From an uncultured Pseudomonadota bacterium (GTDB taxonomy: Bacteria; Pseudomonadota; Alphaproteobacteria; RF32; CAG-239): a stretch of 41,303 nucleotides of DNA. Location of the stretch: positions 30,707 to 72,009 of the forward strand of contig CACWQS010000009.1 in the NCBI GenBank assembly GCA_902763155.1. Direction: 5' to 3'. Shown in pieces: positions 24,287-33,866 of the stretch. The translations under genes and the position numbers were made by a program. The stretch's first letter is position 1; every line of letters begins with the position of its first letter. The notes below the pieces were generated by a model, which was not told where the DNA came from, searched no databases, and was given only the letters and a program-made list of their open reading frames with translations.

Positions 24287-25051
24287 CTAATTCTTTACAT
24301 AGAATAAATCATACATTTTAGCAAAGACAATATTAACATATACGAACAATAAGGCATTAAACCCGTAATTAAACCAATCTTGCAATTGCCACAACTTATC
24401 AGCTTCTGAAGCCATGGCTTCAGGAATTACCAAAACAAACGAAATAAAAACCAGTTTCCAGTAATTACCTCGCAATCTATCTCCGGCTTCGGCAAAAGAT
24501 AAACTGCGCCGACACAACGAAGCAATCCAAGACATATAAGGTTTGCATATCAGCGGCGGAGCAAGCAGAGAAAATACAAAATAAATCAGCAAAACAACCG
24601 ATAGCGGTGCCGTTTTGCCCGACAGACCTTCTAAAGCTTGCATATAGCGCTCATAAAAATCAAGATACAGTTCATCATAGCCTAACAAAAGAGGAACCAT
24701 CGGCATAAAAGCAATAATCAGCATTATCAAAAACAAAAGAAGCATGGCCTTGGTCGAAGGTCTTAAACTTCCGGAGATTGCCTTAAAGAAAAAATATGGT
24801 CGCAATCCGTAATAGTAACGATAAAAAACGCACCAAAAAATATAATAGCCGATAAGCCAAAGCAAACTTAAAGGATTGGAAATACCTCCGTGAATTGCCT
24901 TGAAAATCAGCAAATAAGCCCAATTTGTTACCAATAAACACAGGCAAAACAGCAGATTGGCAACCACATACAGCCAAGCACTTGCCAATAATCGCAACGG
25001 ATTGAAATGAATAATTCCATTTTTAACTGTTTTTAACTCAGTCATCTTCAT
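24287..25051 (-). CDS. Multipass membrane protein of unknown function
   Basis: 254 residues from ATG 25051 (25045 is an alternative). About six hydrophobic segments: WLYVVANLLFCLCLLVTNWA, LLWLIGYYIFWCVFYRYYY, AMLLLFLIMLIIAFMPMV, PLSVVLLIYFVFSLLAPPLI, WKLVFISFVLVIPEAM and FNALLFVYVNIVFA. A conserved-looking PYMSWIASLCRR loop sits between two of them. I do not recognise the family. Its start lies inside the end of the response-regulator gene, so the two are translationally coupled; this hints at a functional link, for example a membrane partner or target of the regulator. Confidence 0.6.
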   Translation of the reverse strand: MKMTELKTVKNGIIHFNPLRLLASAWLYVVANLLFCLCLLVTNWAYLLIFKAIHGGISNPLSLLWLIGYYIFWCVFYRYYYGLRPYFFFKAISGSLRPSTKAMLLLFLIMLIIAFMPMVPLLLGYDELYLDFYERYMQALEGLSGKTAPLSVVLLIYFVFSLLAPPLICKPYMSWIASLCRRSLSFAEAGDRLRGNYWKLVFISFVLVIPEAMASEADKLWQLQDWFNYGFNALLFVYVNIVFAKMYDLFYVKN

Positions 25052-25658
25052 CACCGTCTGTTATCAATTTATAACCGCCGTTATCAGTCAAAATCAATCG
25101 GCGAGCGTTTGTTTCCACCTTTTGGCGCAAACGATAAATGTGAGTCTCAATGGTATGAGTGGCTACTTCTTCATTGTATTGCCACACATTGGTTTGCAGA
25201 TCATTTTTACTCACATAAGCACCGCGATTTTTGAACAAATACTTCAAAATTGCAACTTCTCGCTCGGTTAATTTTACTGTTTTTAAGGTCTGTAAATCGG
25301 CAATTTCTTTATGGCTCGGACGTAGTTCGTAACCGTTAAAACGCAAATAACCGTCAGTTGAATGGTCCAGTTTATGATTAGCGGCACGCACCACATCTAA
25401 AAAAGCCATCAGACGCAAAGGTTTTTTGATGCTGATATTTAAGGCGTCATCTTTTAAATCTAAATCAGTGCCAAGCATAAGTATCGGCACATTAGGATAT
25501 TTTTGGCGCAGTTCCGCATATTTAGCCTTATTTTCATCAACTACAATCAAATCCGGCGAATCGCTAACAAACTGAACATCGCTTATAAAACGTTGTATCT
25601 GGTCTTTTAAATCAGTTATAAATTCAACATTATCCCCAAAAATCAGAATATCCGCCAT
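25038..25658 (-). CDS. OmpR-like regulator with a degenerate receiver domain
   Basis: 206 residues. The C-terminal half is a standard winged helix of OmpR/PhoB type: LTEREVAILKYLFKNRGAYV, SKNDLQTNVWQYNEEVATHT, IETHIYRLRQKVE and a final wing with DNGGYKLI. The N-terminal receiver is short: the phosphorylation-site candidate is Asp41 (DLIVVDE) instead of about 53, the acidic pocket is reduced to GDN (Asp9), while Thr64 and Lys79-Pro80 remain. Part of the helix 1 to strand 3 region seems lost. No histidine kinase is nearby. It may work without normal phosphorylation. It sits between a porin gene, 12 bases upstream, and the coupled membrane protein. Confidence 0.85.
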   Translation of the reverse strand: MADILIFGDNVEFITDLKDQIQRFISDVQFVSDSPDLIVVDENKAKYAELRQKYPNVPILMLGTDLDLKDDALNISIKKPLRLMAFLDVVRAANHKLDHSTDGYLRFNGYELRPSHKEIADLQTLKTVKLTEREVAILKYLFKNRGAYVSKNDLQTNVWQYNEEVATHTIETHIYRLRQKVETNARRLILTDNGGYKLITDGDEDD

Positions 25659-25670
25659 TATCTCACGTTC

Positions 25671-26789
25671 CTAGAAATTCAGTTCCAAGCCGGCCACCGC
25701 GGCGTAGCCGCGATTACCGTCTTCGTTATTGTGCATTCCTTTATACTCTGCATAGGCTCCTGTCAAATATACAGCCAAATATTTATTGAAAGCGAATCGA
25801 TTAGCCCAACTTATAATTTTGTCTTTGTTATCCGTCTTCTTAGCATAAGCTCCAAAGTATGAAACTCCGGTCTTAAACGGTCCTATTTCGTAACTCAAAC
25901 CAATATTAAAAGCGCGTCCCTCTCTGTATCCGTCATAAAAAATAGGCTGCTCTGTGCTTGTGCGCTCATTGATTGCATAATCGCTACCGGTAGTCCAACT
26001 TTGGCGATACGAACCGCCCAAAGTCCACCCTTTGCGATATAAACTCAAACCGGCAGAAGCTTCCTGATTATTTTTGCGATTGTAAGCATAACCGAGCGAA
26101 CTTTCCATCTCAAACCAATCAAACACACTATTGTAATATAAACCGGTGGCATAAGAAGAACGATTATCATATCTGCTTTGCCTATTAATCAAACCGGCTT
26201 CGGAATAACTGTCAGGCGTGTATGAAAACGCCGCTTTTACCCCTTGCCATTCAGGAGTTGTATAACTCACTTTCGGGGCATCGGCATCGGTATTCAAATA
26301 AGTGGAATTAAGGGTGCGATAAGATGCAGTTTTATGATGCTTACGTTGCCAGTTAGGATTAGCAATAAAATCAGTTAATGGTGAGTTATTTACTCTAAAA
26401 TACCCTACCGTCGGCGCCCCGACAGCTAACTGATAAGCGGCATTATACACCTGCCCTATCGTCAATTCTCCATACGCCGAATTAACAGTGCCATAAAGGT
26501 TTTCTCCCCATATTCCGTGGTTATAATCTTCTACTTTTTTACCATCGGCAATTTGCCCGTCCAAACCAATTTTAACTTCGGTATTACTATCAAAGCGATA
26601 ACCGAATGATGTGTATATTTCTCCGCTCAACGGCGTATGATTATGCTTATGTTGCGCCCTATAACGGTCGGCATAATCGGAGTAGCCGTAAAACCCGTCC
26701 GCCACACCGGAAACATCATAAATCCACTCGCCGGCATTGGCCGTTGAAGCTACACACATCAAACCGCATAATAAAACATATTTTTTCAT
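25671..26789 (-). CDS. Outer-membrane porin
   Basis: 372 residues. Signal peptide YVLLCGLMCVASTANA, mature start GEWIYDVSGVADGFYGY. The body is rich in alternating aromatic strands (SGEIYTSFGYRFDSNTEVKI, GENLYGTVNSAYGELTIGQ, AAVAGLELNF) and ends in Phe, the signal for insertion by the BAM complex. It is a Gram-negative general porin of the alphaproteobacterial kind, probably 16-stranded. The response regulator follows 12 bases later and may control it. Promoter TTGACA (26836-26841), 16 bases, TAAACT (26814-26819). Confidence 0.88.
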   Translation of the reverse strand: MKKYVLLCGLMCVASTANAGEWIYDVSGVADGFYGYSDYADRYRAQHKHNHTPLSGEIYTSFGYRFDSNTEVKIGLDGQIADGKKVEDYNHGIWGENLYGTVNSAYGELTIGQVYNAAYQLAVGAPTVGYFRVNNSPLTDFIANPNWQRKHHKTASYRTLNSTYLNTDADAPKVSYTTPEWQGVKAAFSYTPDSYSEAGLINRQSRYDNRSSYATGLYYNSVFDWFEMESSLGYAYNRKNNQEASAGLSLYRKGWTLGGSYRQSWTTGSDYAINERTSTEQPIFYDGYREGRAFNIGLSYEIGPFKTGVSYFGAYAKKTDNKDKIISWANRFAFNKYLAVYLTGAYAEYKGMHNNEDGNRGYAAVAGLELNF

Positions 26790-26813
26790 CGTTTTTCCTA
26801 ACCTTTGGCTTTA

Positions 26814-26841
26814 AGTTTATAAATCCTTTCGGATATGTCAA
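26814..26841 (-). promoter_or_regulatory. Porin promoter
   Basis: Minus strand TTGACA (26836-26841), 16-base spacer, TAAACT (26814-26819), about 25 bases before the start codon, with AGGA as ribosome binding site. Confidence 0.55.
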
Positions 26842-26976
26842 TAAAAATTGTTTTTTTACCCTTTATAAAAATAAGCCTGTTTATAAAATTATAAATAGTG
26901 CTTTTAAATTTTGTTTTATTATATATAATGATGTCAGTTTAAATTGCTTTGCAAAAATAGAGAAAGGAAAAATAAA

Positions 26977-28506
26977 ATGCAAAAACCGGTTATGTTACTC
27001 ATTTTGGACGGCTGGGGATACAGAGAAAAAATTACCGCAGATAATGCCATAGAACAAGGCAACACACCAAATTGGCACAAGCTTGTTGAAACTTGTCCGA
27101 CAGCGCTGATTGAAACCAGTGGTCTCGATGTTGGCTTACCGGCAGGACAAATGGGTAACTCGGAAGTCGGACACATGAATTTGGGCGCCGGTCGTGTGGT
27201 AATGCAAGATTTACCGAAAATAGACCAAGCCATTGCCGATCACAGCTTAGAAAAGAATCCGGTTGTTGTAGAATTGATAGACACACTAAAAAACAACGGC
27301 AAAACCTGCCACTTGATGGGGTTGATGTCGCCGGGTGGCGTGCATTCGCATCAGGCGCACATGGTTGCCCTTTGTGACATTCTTAATCGCAACGGCATTA
27401 AGGTTAATGTTCACGCCTTTTTGGACGGACGCGACACTCCGCCTAGCTCGGCACAAGGTTTTCTGCGAGAATTCAGTGCCGCAATCAAAGATATGACAAA
27501 CGTAAAAATAGCCACTCTTTCCGGTCGTTTTTATGCCATGGATCGCGACAAGCGTTGGGATAGAGTGGAACTTGCTTATAATAATATTGTATCGGCCGCC
27601 GGCAAACGTTATGCGTCGGCAGATGAAGCAATGGAAGCCTCTTATGCTGCCGGTATTACCGACGAATTTGTAGTTCCGTGCGTTATAGGCGACTATCAAG
27701 GTGCCGAAGATGGTGATGCTGTTTTAATGGCAAATTTCCGTGCCGACCGCGCCAGAGAAATTCTTTATGCTTTGGCCGATGAAAAATTTGAAGGTTTCAA
27801 AAGAACAAAAGTAATTCATTTTTCCATAAATGTAGGTATGGCGGAATACTCGGTTGACCATAATCGCTTTATGAAAACGATTTTTGCACCGGAAGCCCTG
27901 AAAAACATATACGGAGAAGTGGTGGCTAATCATGGTATGACGCAACTGCGAATTGCCGAAACCGAAAAATATGCCCATGTTACTTTCTTCTTTAACGGTG
28001 GCGAAGAACGTATGTTCAAAGGCGAAGACCGAATTTTGATTAACAGTCCGAAAGTTGCCACTTACGATTTGAAGCCGGAAATGAGTATTTATGAAGTGAC
28101 AGATGCTTTGGTAGATGCAATCAAAAGCGGTAAATACGATACGATTATTTGTAACTACGCCAACGGCGATATGGTCGGGCATACCGGTATTATGAGTGCT
28201 GCACTAAAAGCTGTAGCCGCGGTTGATGAATGTTTGGGACGTGTAGTCAATGCCATAAAAGAAATGAACGGAGTTTTATTGGTAACGGCAGACCATGGTA
28301 ATGTGGAAAAAATGATAGATGAAACAACCGGACAGCCATATACCGCACACACGGTAGGCAAAGTGCGGGCAGTGCTTTATAATGCTCCGGCAATGGTAAA
28401 AGGCTTACAGGATGGTCGTCTGGCGGATATTTCGCCGACTTTGCTTGATTTGCTCGGTTTAAAACAACCTAAAGAAATGACCGGACATTCACTCTTAATT
28501 AAATAA
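26977..28506 (+). CDS. gpmI: Phosphoglycerate mutase, 2,3-bisphosphoglycerate-independent
   Basis: 509 residues from ATG 26977 (AAAGGA upstream). GpmI interconverts 3- and 2-phosphoglycerate in glycolysis with two Mn ions. Visible: LLILDGWGYRE (metal Asp11), the catalytic serine in GQMGNSEVGHMNLGAGR (Ser62), LMGLMSPGGVHSHQAH, HAFLDGRDTPPSS, FRADRAREI, ICNYANGDMVGHTG and VTADHGNVEKM. Full length for the family. It starts the block gpmI, envC-like, ctpA, rppH, in which gaps are ten to twenty bases, so the four genes are likely one operon. Confidence 0.98.
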   Translation: MQKPVMLLILDGWGYREKITADNAIEQGNTPNWHKLVETCPTALIETSGLDVGLPAGQMGNSEVGHMNLGAGRVVMQDLPKIDQAIADHSLEKNPVVVELIDTLKNNGKTCHLMGLMSPGGVHSHQAHMVALCDILNRNGIKVNVHAFLDGRDTPPSSAQGFLREFSAAIKDMTNVKIATLSGRFYAMDRDKRWDRVELAYNNIVSAAGKRYASADEAMEASYAAGITDEFVVPCVIGDYQGAEDGDAVLMANFRADRAREILYALADEKFEGFKRTKVIHFSINVGMAEYSVDHNRFMKTIFAPEALKNIYGEVVANHGMTQLRIAETEKYAHVTFFFNGGEERMFKGEDRILINSPKVATYDLKPEMSIYEVTDALVDAIKSGKYDTIICNYANGDMVGHTGIMSAALKAVAAVDECLGRVVNAIKEMNGVLLVTADHGNVEKMIDETTGQPYTAHTVGKVRAVLYNAPAMVKGLQDGRLADISPTLLDLLGLKQPKEMTGHSLLIK

Positions 28507-28516
28507 AGGAAAATCA

Positions 28517-29842
28517 GTGACGAAAATAAGACTGCTCATATTATTTGTTTTGCTTACAATTCCTCTGTTAGCGGCACAAGCCGGCGTAACCGTGGTGCCG
28601 TTGCCACCCAAAAAAAATATTTCGGCGGCGGTGCAAAAAACGCTTGAAGCTAAGGGAGCAGGATTGTCAGCAGATGATTTGGCTCAGGTAGAAGCAGCAG
28701 CGAAGCGAGTGCAGCAAGAAAGTGCACAAATGGAAAAACAAGCCAACCAGGTCAAAACCGAATTGGAGGCGGTTAACCAAAAAATGCGTGAAGCTGCGAA
28801 AAAAATTCAGGCCGGCGAAGATGAATTGGCACGCCAACAGAATGAAATTGAGCATTTGCAAGAACATTTAAGCGAATCAGAAAAAAAATTTAATGCCGAA
28901 CATTATATGCTGGTAGAAACATTGGCGGCTCTACAAACCTTGGCAATGCGTCCTTCCGAGGCAGTATTGATTCAGCCGCTTTCTCCGGTAGAAGTTATGC
29001 GGAGCAGTATATTGTTGCGTGGCAGTGTCCATGCCCTAAAAGACAGAGCCGAATCCATTCGCAAGGGTATTGAAGACATAAACGACCAGAAAGAAGAAAT
29101 CAGCAAGCGTTTGAAAACCATAGAGCGTGAAAATGCCGTCTTAGCCAAGCAACAAGACGAGATGGAGGCTTTATCCAAACAAAAAAGTGCCATGTATCAT
29201 CAGCTTTCGGCGCAAAGTATGGAAGCTAAGCAAAAAGCACAACAACTGGCCGGACAAGCTAAAGACTTACGCGATTTGTTAGAGAAACTTGAAAAACAAA
29301 AAGCAATGGAAAGACAGCGACAACAACTGGTAGAAAAAGAACGTTTAGCTAAGCAAAAAGCCGCTGAAGAATTACGTGAAGCCAACAACCATACTGCTGC
29401 ACGTGCGGCTTACGAAAAACAGGATATTGCTCCTGCATTACCAAAGGGAAGTGTAGCTTTCAGTCGCGCCAAGGGACGTTTATCTCGTCCGGCGCGCGGT
29501 CCGATTGTTACCGCTTTTCATCAGGAAATGTCTAAAGGAGTTGCTTCTAACGGTATTGATATAAAAACAGCATCTAAAGCTCAAATTATCGCCCCTTATG
29601 ACGGAACGGTTATTTTTGCCGGTCCGTTCAAAAATTTTGCTAATTTGGTTATTATTGACCATGGCGAGGGCTACACATCTCTTTTGAGCGGTTTGAATGA
29701 AACCTATACCGAAGTCGGGCAAATGATTTTGGCCGGAGAACCGATAGGTGTAATGCCTAGCGGTAATTCTTCTAAATTACACATGGAAATCAGAAAAAAT
29801 AATCATCCGGTTAATCCGACCGAATGGATGTCAACGAAATAA
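28517..29842 (+). CDS. EnvC-like murein hydrolase activator, degenerate M23 domain
   Basis: 441 residues starting at GTG 28517 with AAAGGA upstream. Signal peptide (LLILFVLLTIPLLAAQAG), then two long coiled coils (about residues 50-130 and 180-295; Gln, Lys and Glu rich), a linker and a LytM/M23 fold (SNGIDIKTASKAQIIAPYDG, FAGPFKNFANLVIIDHGEGY, LAGEPIGVM, LHMEIRKNNHPVNP). The first zinc ligand HxxxD is replaced by SNGID, so it should not be a hydrolase itself but activate amidases, as EnvC does at the septum. It follows gpmI by ten bases and precedes ctpA by eighteen. Confidence 0.88.
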   Translation: MTKIRLLILFVLLTIPLLAAQAGVTVVPLPPKKNISAAVQKTLEAKGAGLSADDLAQVEAAAKRVQQESAQMEKQANQVKTELEAVNQKMREAAKKIQAGEDELARQQNEIEHLQEHLSESEKKFNAEHYMLVETLAALQTLAMRPSEAVLIQPLSPVEVMRSSILLRGSVHALKDRAESIRKGIEDINDQKEEISKRLKTIERENAVLAKQQDEMEALSKQKSAMYHQLSAQSMEAKQKAQQLAGQAKDLRDLLEKLEKQKAMERQRQQLVEKERLAKQKAAEELREANNHTAARAAYEKQDIAPALPKGSVAFSRAKGRLSRPARGPIVTAFHQEMSKGVASNGIDIKTASKAQIIAPYDGTVIFAGPFKNFANLVIIDHGEGYTSLLSGLNETYTEVGQMILAGEPIGVMPSGNSSKLHMEIRKNNHPVNPTEWMSTK

Positions 29843-29860
29843 AGATAAAGGAATAGAAAT

Positions 29861-31201
29861 ATGTTGAAAAATTTATTGATATCACTGGCTATTGTTATAA
29901 CATTCACAACTTCTTGTGCGGTTGCTAAGGAAGCTGAAAAAGATGATCAAATCAGCACTTATGAACTGTTAAATATATTCGGTGAAGTTATGGAACGAAC
30001 AAAAGCGCAATATGTAGAAGAACAAACCGATAAAAAATTGATAGAATCTGCATTAAATGGTATGTTGACATCGCTTGATCCGCATTCCAGCTATTTGAAT
30101 GAAGAAGACTATAAATACATGAATGAACAAACCAGCGGTAAGTTTGGCGGGTTAGGAATTGAAATTACTATGGAAAACGGCGTAGTAAAAGTGGTTTCGC
30201 CGATAGACGACACACCGGCAGCCAAAGCCGGAATCCAAGCCGGAGATTACATTACAGATATTGACGGCAATACCGTTATCGGGCTGACCTTGAACGAAGT
30301 TGTTACCAAATTACGCGGTAAGGAAGGAACTAAGGTTAAAATCACGGTACGTCGTTCCGGAGAAAAGCCGTTTGATGTTGTTTTAACACGCGATATTATC
30401 AAAATTCAATCAGTGAAGAATGAAATTAAAAATGATGATATTTTATACGTCCGCATTTCTGCTTTCAATGAAGATGTAGATAAGGATATAGAAAAGGCTA
30501 TGAACGATGCCAAGAAAAAACTCAAAAATAAATTGGCAGGTGTGGTAATTGATGTGCGCAATAATCCGGGGGGATTGTTAGACCAAGCGGTAAAAGTTTC
30601 CGATTTATTCTTGGAACAGGGCGAAATTGTTTCCACACGTTCACGTAATGAAGAAGATACGGTAAAATATTCGGCTACCGCAGGAGATATAGCCAAGGGG
30701 CTGCCGATTGTGGTAATGATTAACGAGGGCTCAGCTTCGGCGTCCGAAATTACGGCTGGTGCTTTACAAGACCACCATCGTGCAGTTATTTTAGGGCAAA
30801 AATCTTTCGGTAAAGGCTCGGTACAAACGGTTATGCCACTACGCAATAATGCTGCTATGCGCCTGACAACCGCTCGTTATTACACGCCGTCGGGACGTTC
30901 GATTCAAGCAAAAGGAATTGAACCGGATATTGAAGTAAAACAAGCAAAATTAGAAGAAATCAAATCTTACGGACTTAATTTAAGCGAAGCCGATTTGAAG
31001 GGTGCGCTCAAAAACGAACAAGCCACTAATGATAAAAAGAAAAAAGACAGCGATGATGAAAACAAAAAAGATGATAAAGCTGATTACCAACTTATTCGCG
31101 CGCTTGATCTGGTTAAAGCTTTGTATCTATACGGGCAAAATGACAATGCCAATATAACTCCGCAGAAAGATGAAAAGAAAGACGAAAAAAAGGCTAAATA
31201 A
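29861..31201 (+). CDS. ctpA: C-terminal processing protease, S41 family
   Basis: 446 residues. Signal peptide (LLISLAIVITFTTSCAV), then SALNGMLTSLDPHSSYLN, a PDZ domain (GGLGIEITMENGVVKVVSP, GIQAGDYITDIDG), LYVRISAFNEDV, GVVIDVRNNPGGLLDQAV and the catalytic Ser/Lys dyad in NEGSASASEITAGAL and GQKSFGKGSVQ. It degrades or trims periplasmic proteins; related Prc/CtpA enzymes control peptidoglycan hydrolases, which suits the EnvC-like neighbour. The C-terminus is a Lys/Asp-rich tail. The stop overlaps the rppH start (TAATG). Confidence 0.95.
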   Translation: MLKNLLISLAIVITFTTSCAVAKEAEKDDQISTYELLNIFGEVMERTKAQYVEEQTDKKLIESALNGMLTSLDPHSSYLNEEDYKYMNEQTSGKFGGLGIEITMENGVVKVVSPIDDTPAAKAGIQAGDYITDIDGNTVIGLTLNEVVTKLRGKEGTKVKITVRRSGEKPFDVVLTRDIIKIQSVKNEIKNDDILYVRISAFNEDVDKDIEKAMNDAKKKLKNKLAGVVIDVRNNPGGLLDQAVKVSDLFLEQGEIVSTRSRNEEDTVKYSATAGDIAKGLPIVVMINEGSASASEITAGALQDHHRAVILGQKSFGKGSVQTVMPLRNNAAMRLTTARYYTPSGRSIQAKGIEPDIEVKQAKLEEIKSYGLNLSEADLKGALKNEQATNDKKKKDSDDENKKDDKADYQLIRALDLVKALYLYGQNDNANITPQKDEKKDEKKAK

Positions 31202-31689
31202 TGAGTGAAGTTTTTCGTCCTAATGCCGGTATTGTCGTTTTCAACAAAGACGGTAAGGTTTTGTTGTGCGAACGCTCCGATGAAAAAGGAGCATGGCAAT
31301 TTCCGCAAGGCGGAATAGAGAGAGGAGAAACGCCGTTACAAGCGGCGAAACGTGAACTAAACGAAGAAACATCATTAAAAAATGTGGTGCCGGTTAAAAC
31401 TTTGACCGAGCCGGCACCATACCGTTTTCCGCCTGATGTTTTGGCTTTAACCCAGTCGCGCGGTTGGCCTTATGTCGGGCAAAAGATGTATTGGTCACTG
31501 TTTTATTTTGACGGCGACGAGAGTGAAATAAATCTTGATACCAAAGACAAAGAATTTTGTGCTTGGCGATGGGGGACTTTAGAACAGGCCTATGATTTAA
31601 TCGTCGATTTCAAAAAGTCGGCATATATCGTTGCGTTAAACAAATTTGCACCACTAATCGTACAGTGGTTACAAAAAAATAAAAAATAA
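31201..31689 (+). CDS. rppH: RNA pyrophosphohydrolase, Nudix family
   Basis: 162 residues. RppH removes pyrophosphate from the 5' end of mRNA (or splits diadenosine polyphosphates), starting decay. NAGIVVFNKDGKVLLCERSD, WQFPQGGIERGE and the Nudix box GGIERGETPLQAAKRELNEE are clear, as is GQKMYWSLFYFDGDESEIN and the EFCAWRWGTLEQAYDLIVDF block. Alphaproteobacterial genes of this group (invasion-associated IalA) typically follow ctpA. It starts on the ctpA stop codon. Confidence 0.95.
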   Translation: MSEVFRPNAGIVVFNKDGKVLLCERSDEKGAWQFPQGGIERGETPLQAAKRELNEETSLKNVVPVKTLTEPAPYRFPPDVLALTQSRGWPYVGQKMYWSLFYFDGDESEINLDTKDKEFCAWRWGTLEQAYDLIVDFKKSAYIVALNKFAPLIVQWLQKNKK

Positions 31690-31710
31690 TTCAAAAAATT
31701 TTTCCAAACT

Positions 31711-31740
31711 CTTGCAGATTGAAAAACAGCTTCCTATATA
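31711..31740 (+). promoter_or_regulatory. Heat-shock (RpoH-type) promoter of dnaK
   Basis: CTTG (31711-31714), 18 bases, CCTATATA (31733-31740) fit the alphaproteobacterial RpoH consensus as I recall it (CTTG, 17-18 bases, CYTATNT). TTGCAG with TATATA at 17 bases would also serve the housekeeping sigma factor. The mRNA start would lie about 25 bases before ATG 31774. Confidence 0.7.
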
Positions 31741-31773
31741 CACCTTTAGAAAGTGAATTTTTGGAGGTTAAAA

Positions 31774-33687
31774 ATGAGTAATAAAGTTATAGGTATTGAT
31801 TTAGGTACCACAAATTCTTGCTTTGCGGTTATGGAAGGCAAAGAAGCCAAGGTACTTGAAAATTCGGAAGGCGCACGCACTACCCCTTCAATGGTAGCGT
31901 TTACGGATACGGAACGTTTGGTCGGGTATCCGGCAAAACGTCAGGCCGTTACCAATCCGGAAAATACCTTATTTGCAATTAAGCGTTTAATCGGTCGTCG
32001 TTATGATTCGGCGGAAGTAGAAAAGTTTAAGGAACATTCTCCGTTCAAAATCATTTCCGGTGATAATGGTGATGCGTGGGTGGAAGTTAAAGGCGAAAAA
32101 TATGCTCCGTCGCAAATTTCCGCTATCGTTCTGCAAAAGATTAAAGAGTATGCCGAAAGTTATTTGGGCGAAAAAGTTGAAAAAGCGGTAATTACCGTTC
32201 CGGCATATTTTAATGACTCGCAACGTCAGGCTACCAAAGATGCCGGTAAAATTGCCGGTTTGGAAGTTTTGCGTATTATTAACGAGCCGACTGCGGCAGC
32301 TTTGGCTTACGGTATGGATAAGAAAACTTCCGGCACGATTGTGGTTTATGACCTCGGCGGCGGTACGTTCGATGTTTCTATTTTGGAAATCGGCGACGGT
32401 GTGTTTGAAGTAAAAGCCACAAACGGTGATACCTTCTTGGGCGGTGAAGACTTTGACCAACGTGTTGTAAACTATCTGGCTGATGAATTCAAAAAGGAAC
32501 AAGGTATTGATTTGCGTACCGACAGATTGGCTTTGCAGCGTTTGAAAGAAGCGGCAGAAAAGGCTAAAATCGAGCTTTCTTCGACCACGCAAACCGAAAT
32601 CAATTTGCCGTTTATTACGGCTGATGCAACCGGTCCGAAGCACTTAAACATTAAAATGACACGTGCCAAATTGGAATCTTTGGTTGAAGATTTGATTGAA
32701 AAGACCGCCGGTCCGTGCCAAAAGGCTCTTGCCGATGCCGGTTTGAAACCGAGCGATATCAGCGAAGTGATTTTGGTTGGCGGTATGACACGTATGCCGA
32801 AAGTTCAAGAAAAAGTAAAAGAAATTTTCGGCAAAGAACCACATAAGGGTGTGAACCCTGATGAAGTGGTTGCCGTTGGTGCGGCCATTCAGGGCGGCGT
32901 TTTGATGGGCGACGTTAAAGATGTGTTATTGCTTGATGTTACCCCGCTGTCTTTGGGTATTGAAACCTTGGGCGGTGTGTTCACTCGACTTATCGACCGC
33001 AATACTACAATTCCTACTCGCAAGAGCCAAGTATTCTCAACGGCCGAAGACGGACAAACCGCGGTTACCATTCGCGTATTCCAAGGCGAACGTGAAATTG
33101 CCGCACACAATAAGTTGCTCGGTCAGTTTGATTTGGTGGGTATTCCGCCGGCACCGCGCGGTATGCCGCAAATTGAAGTTACCTTCGATATTGACGCTAA
33201 CGGTATTGTGAACGTTTCTGCTAAAGATAAGGCCACCAACAAAGAACAAGCCATTCGTATTCAGGCTTCCGGTGGTTTGAGCGAAGACGAAATCAATAAG
33301 ATGGTGAAAGATGCCGAAGCCAATGCCGAGGCCGATAAGCAGAAGAAAGAATTGGTAGAAGCTAAGAACCACGCCGAAGGTTTGGTTCACGAGGTAGAAA
33401 AGAACCTCAAGGAGTTCGGCGATAAGATTTCGGAAACCGAAAAGAGCAGTATTACATCTGCGGTAGATGCGGTTAAAGCCAGTATTGAGAAAGACAATCT
33501 GGAAGACATCAAGTCTAAGACCGATGCTTTGATGCAGGCTTCGATGAAACTCGGCGAAGCAATGTATAAGTCGCAGCAAGCTCAAGGCGGTGCGTCCGGT
33601 ACGGCGCAAGGTGCCGATGCCGGTGCTTCGGCTGAAGCTCCGAAAGACGACAATGTTGTTGATGCCGACTACGAAGAAGTAAAATAA
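31774..33687 (+). CDS. dnaK: Molecular chaperone DnaK (Hsp70)
   Basis: 637 residues from ATG 31774 (GGAGG upstream). The ATPase shows [67 protein letters not shown] and [13 protein letters not shown]; the interdomain linker [19 protein letters not shown], the peptide-binding domain and the helical lid follow, ending in [10 protein letters not shown]. The usual partner dnaJ does not follow, and grpE is not present. A terminator (33711-33745) closes the gene. Confidence 0.99.
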   Translation: MSNKVIGIDLGTTNSCFAVMEGKEAKVLENSEGARTTPSMVAFTDTERLVGYPAKRQAVTNPENTLFAIKRLIGRRYDSAEVEKFKEHSPFKIISGDNGDAWVEVKGEKYAPSQISAIVLQKIKEYAESYLGEKVEKAVITVPAYFNDSQRQATKDAGKIAGLEVLRIINEPTAAALAYGMDKKTSGTIVVYDLGGGTFDVSILEIGDGVFEVKATNGDTFLGGEDFDQRVVNYLADEFKKEQGIDLRTDRLALQRLKEAAEKAKIELSSTTQTEINLPFITADATGPKHLNIKMTRAKLESLVEDLIEKTAGPCQKALADAGLKPSDISEVILVGGMTRMPKVQEKVKEIFGKEPHKGVNPDEVVAVGAAIQGGVLMGDVKDVLLLDVTPLSLGIETLGGVFTRLIDRNTTIPTRKSQVFSTAEDGQTAVTIRVFQGEREIAAHNKLLGQFDLVGIPPAPRGMPQIEVTFDIDANGIVNVSAKDKATNKEQAIRIQASGGLSEDEINKMVKDAEANAEADKQKKELVEAKNHAEGLVHEVEKNLKEFGDKISETEKSSITSAVDAVKASIEKDNLEDIKSKTDALMQASMKLGEAMYKSQQAQGGASGTAQGADAGASAEAPKDDNVVDADYEEVK

Positions 33688-33710
33688 AAAATATTTATTG
33701 ATTACTCATC

Positions 33711-33750
33711 AGGCTCCGCGGACTATCTCCTCGGAGCCTTGATTTTATTT
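33711..33750 (+). terminator. dnaK terminator, first copy
   Basis: AGGCTCCG (33711-33718) pairs with CGGAGCCT (33732-33739), then TGATTTTATTT. The sequence from GGCTCCG to the T-rich tail (about 40 bases) recurs with one base missing at 35503-35541, after the next gene. Confidence 0.85.
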
Positions 33751-33812
33751 ATTTGTTAAGGTAATGATATTTGCCTATTATTATATTCTATGCTGATATT
33801 TTATTCTGGCTA

Positions 33813-33839
33813 TTGATTTTTTCCTGAAAATATTATAAT
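33813..33839 (+). promoter_or_regulatory. Candidate promoter of the MORN-repeat gene
   Basis: TTGATT (33813-33818), 15 bases, TATAAT (33834-33839). The -10 is perfect but the spacer is short. AAGGAGG lies just before the start codon. Confidence 0.45.
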
Positions 33840-33866
33840 GAAGTATTAACTATTAAGGAGGATAAT

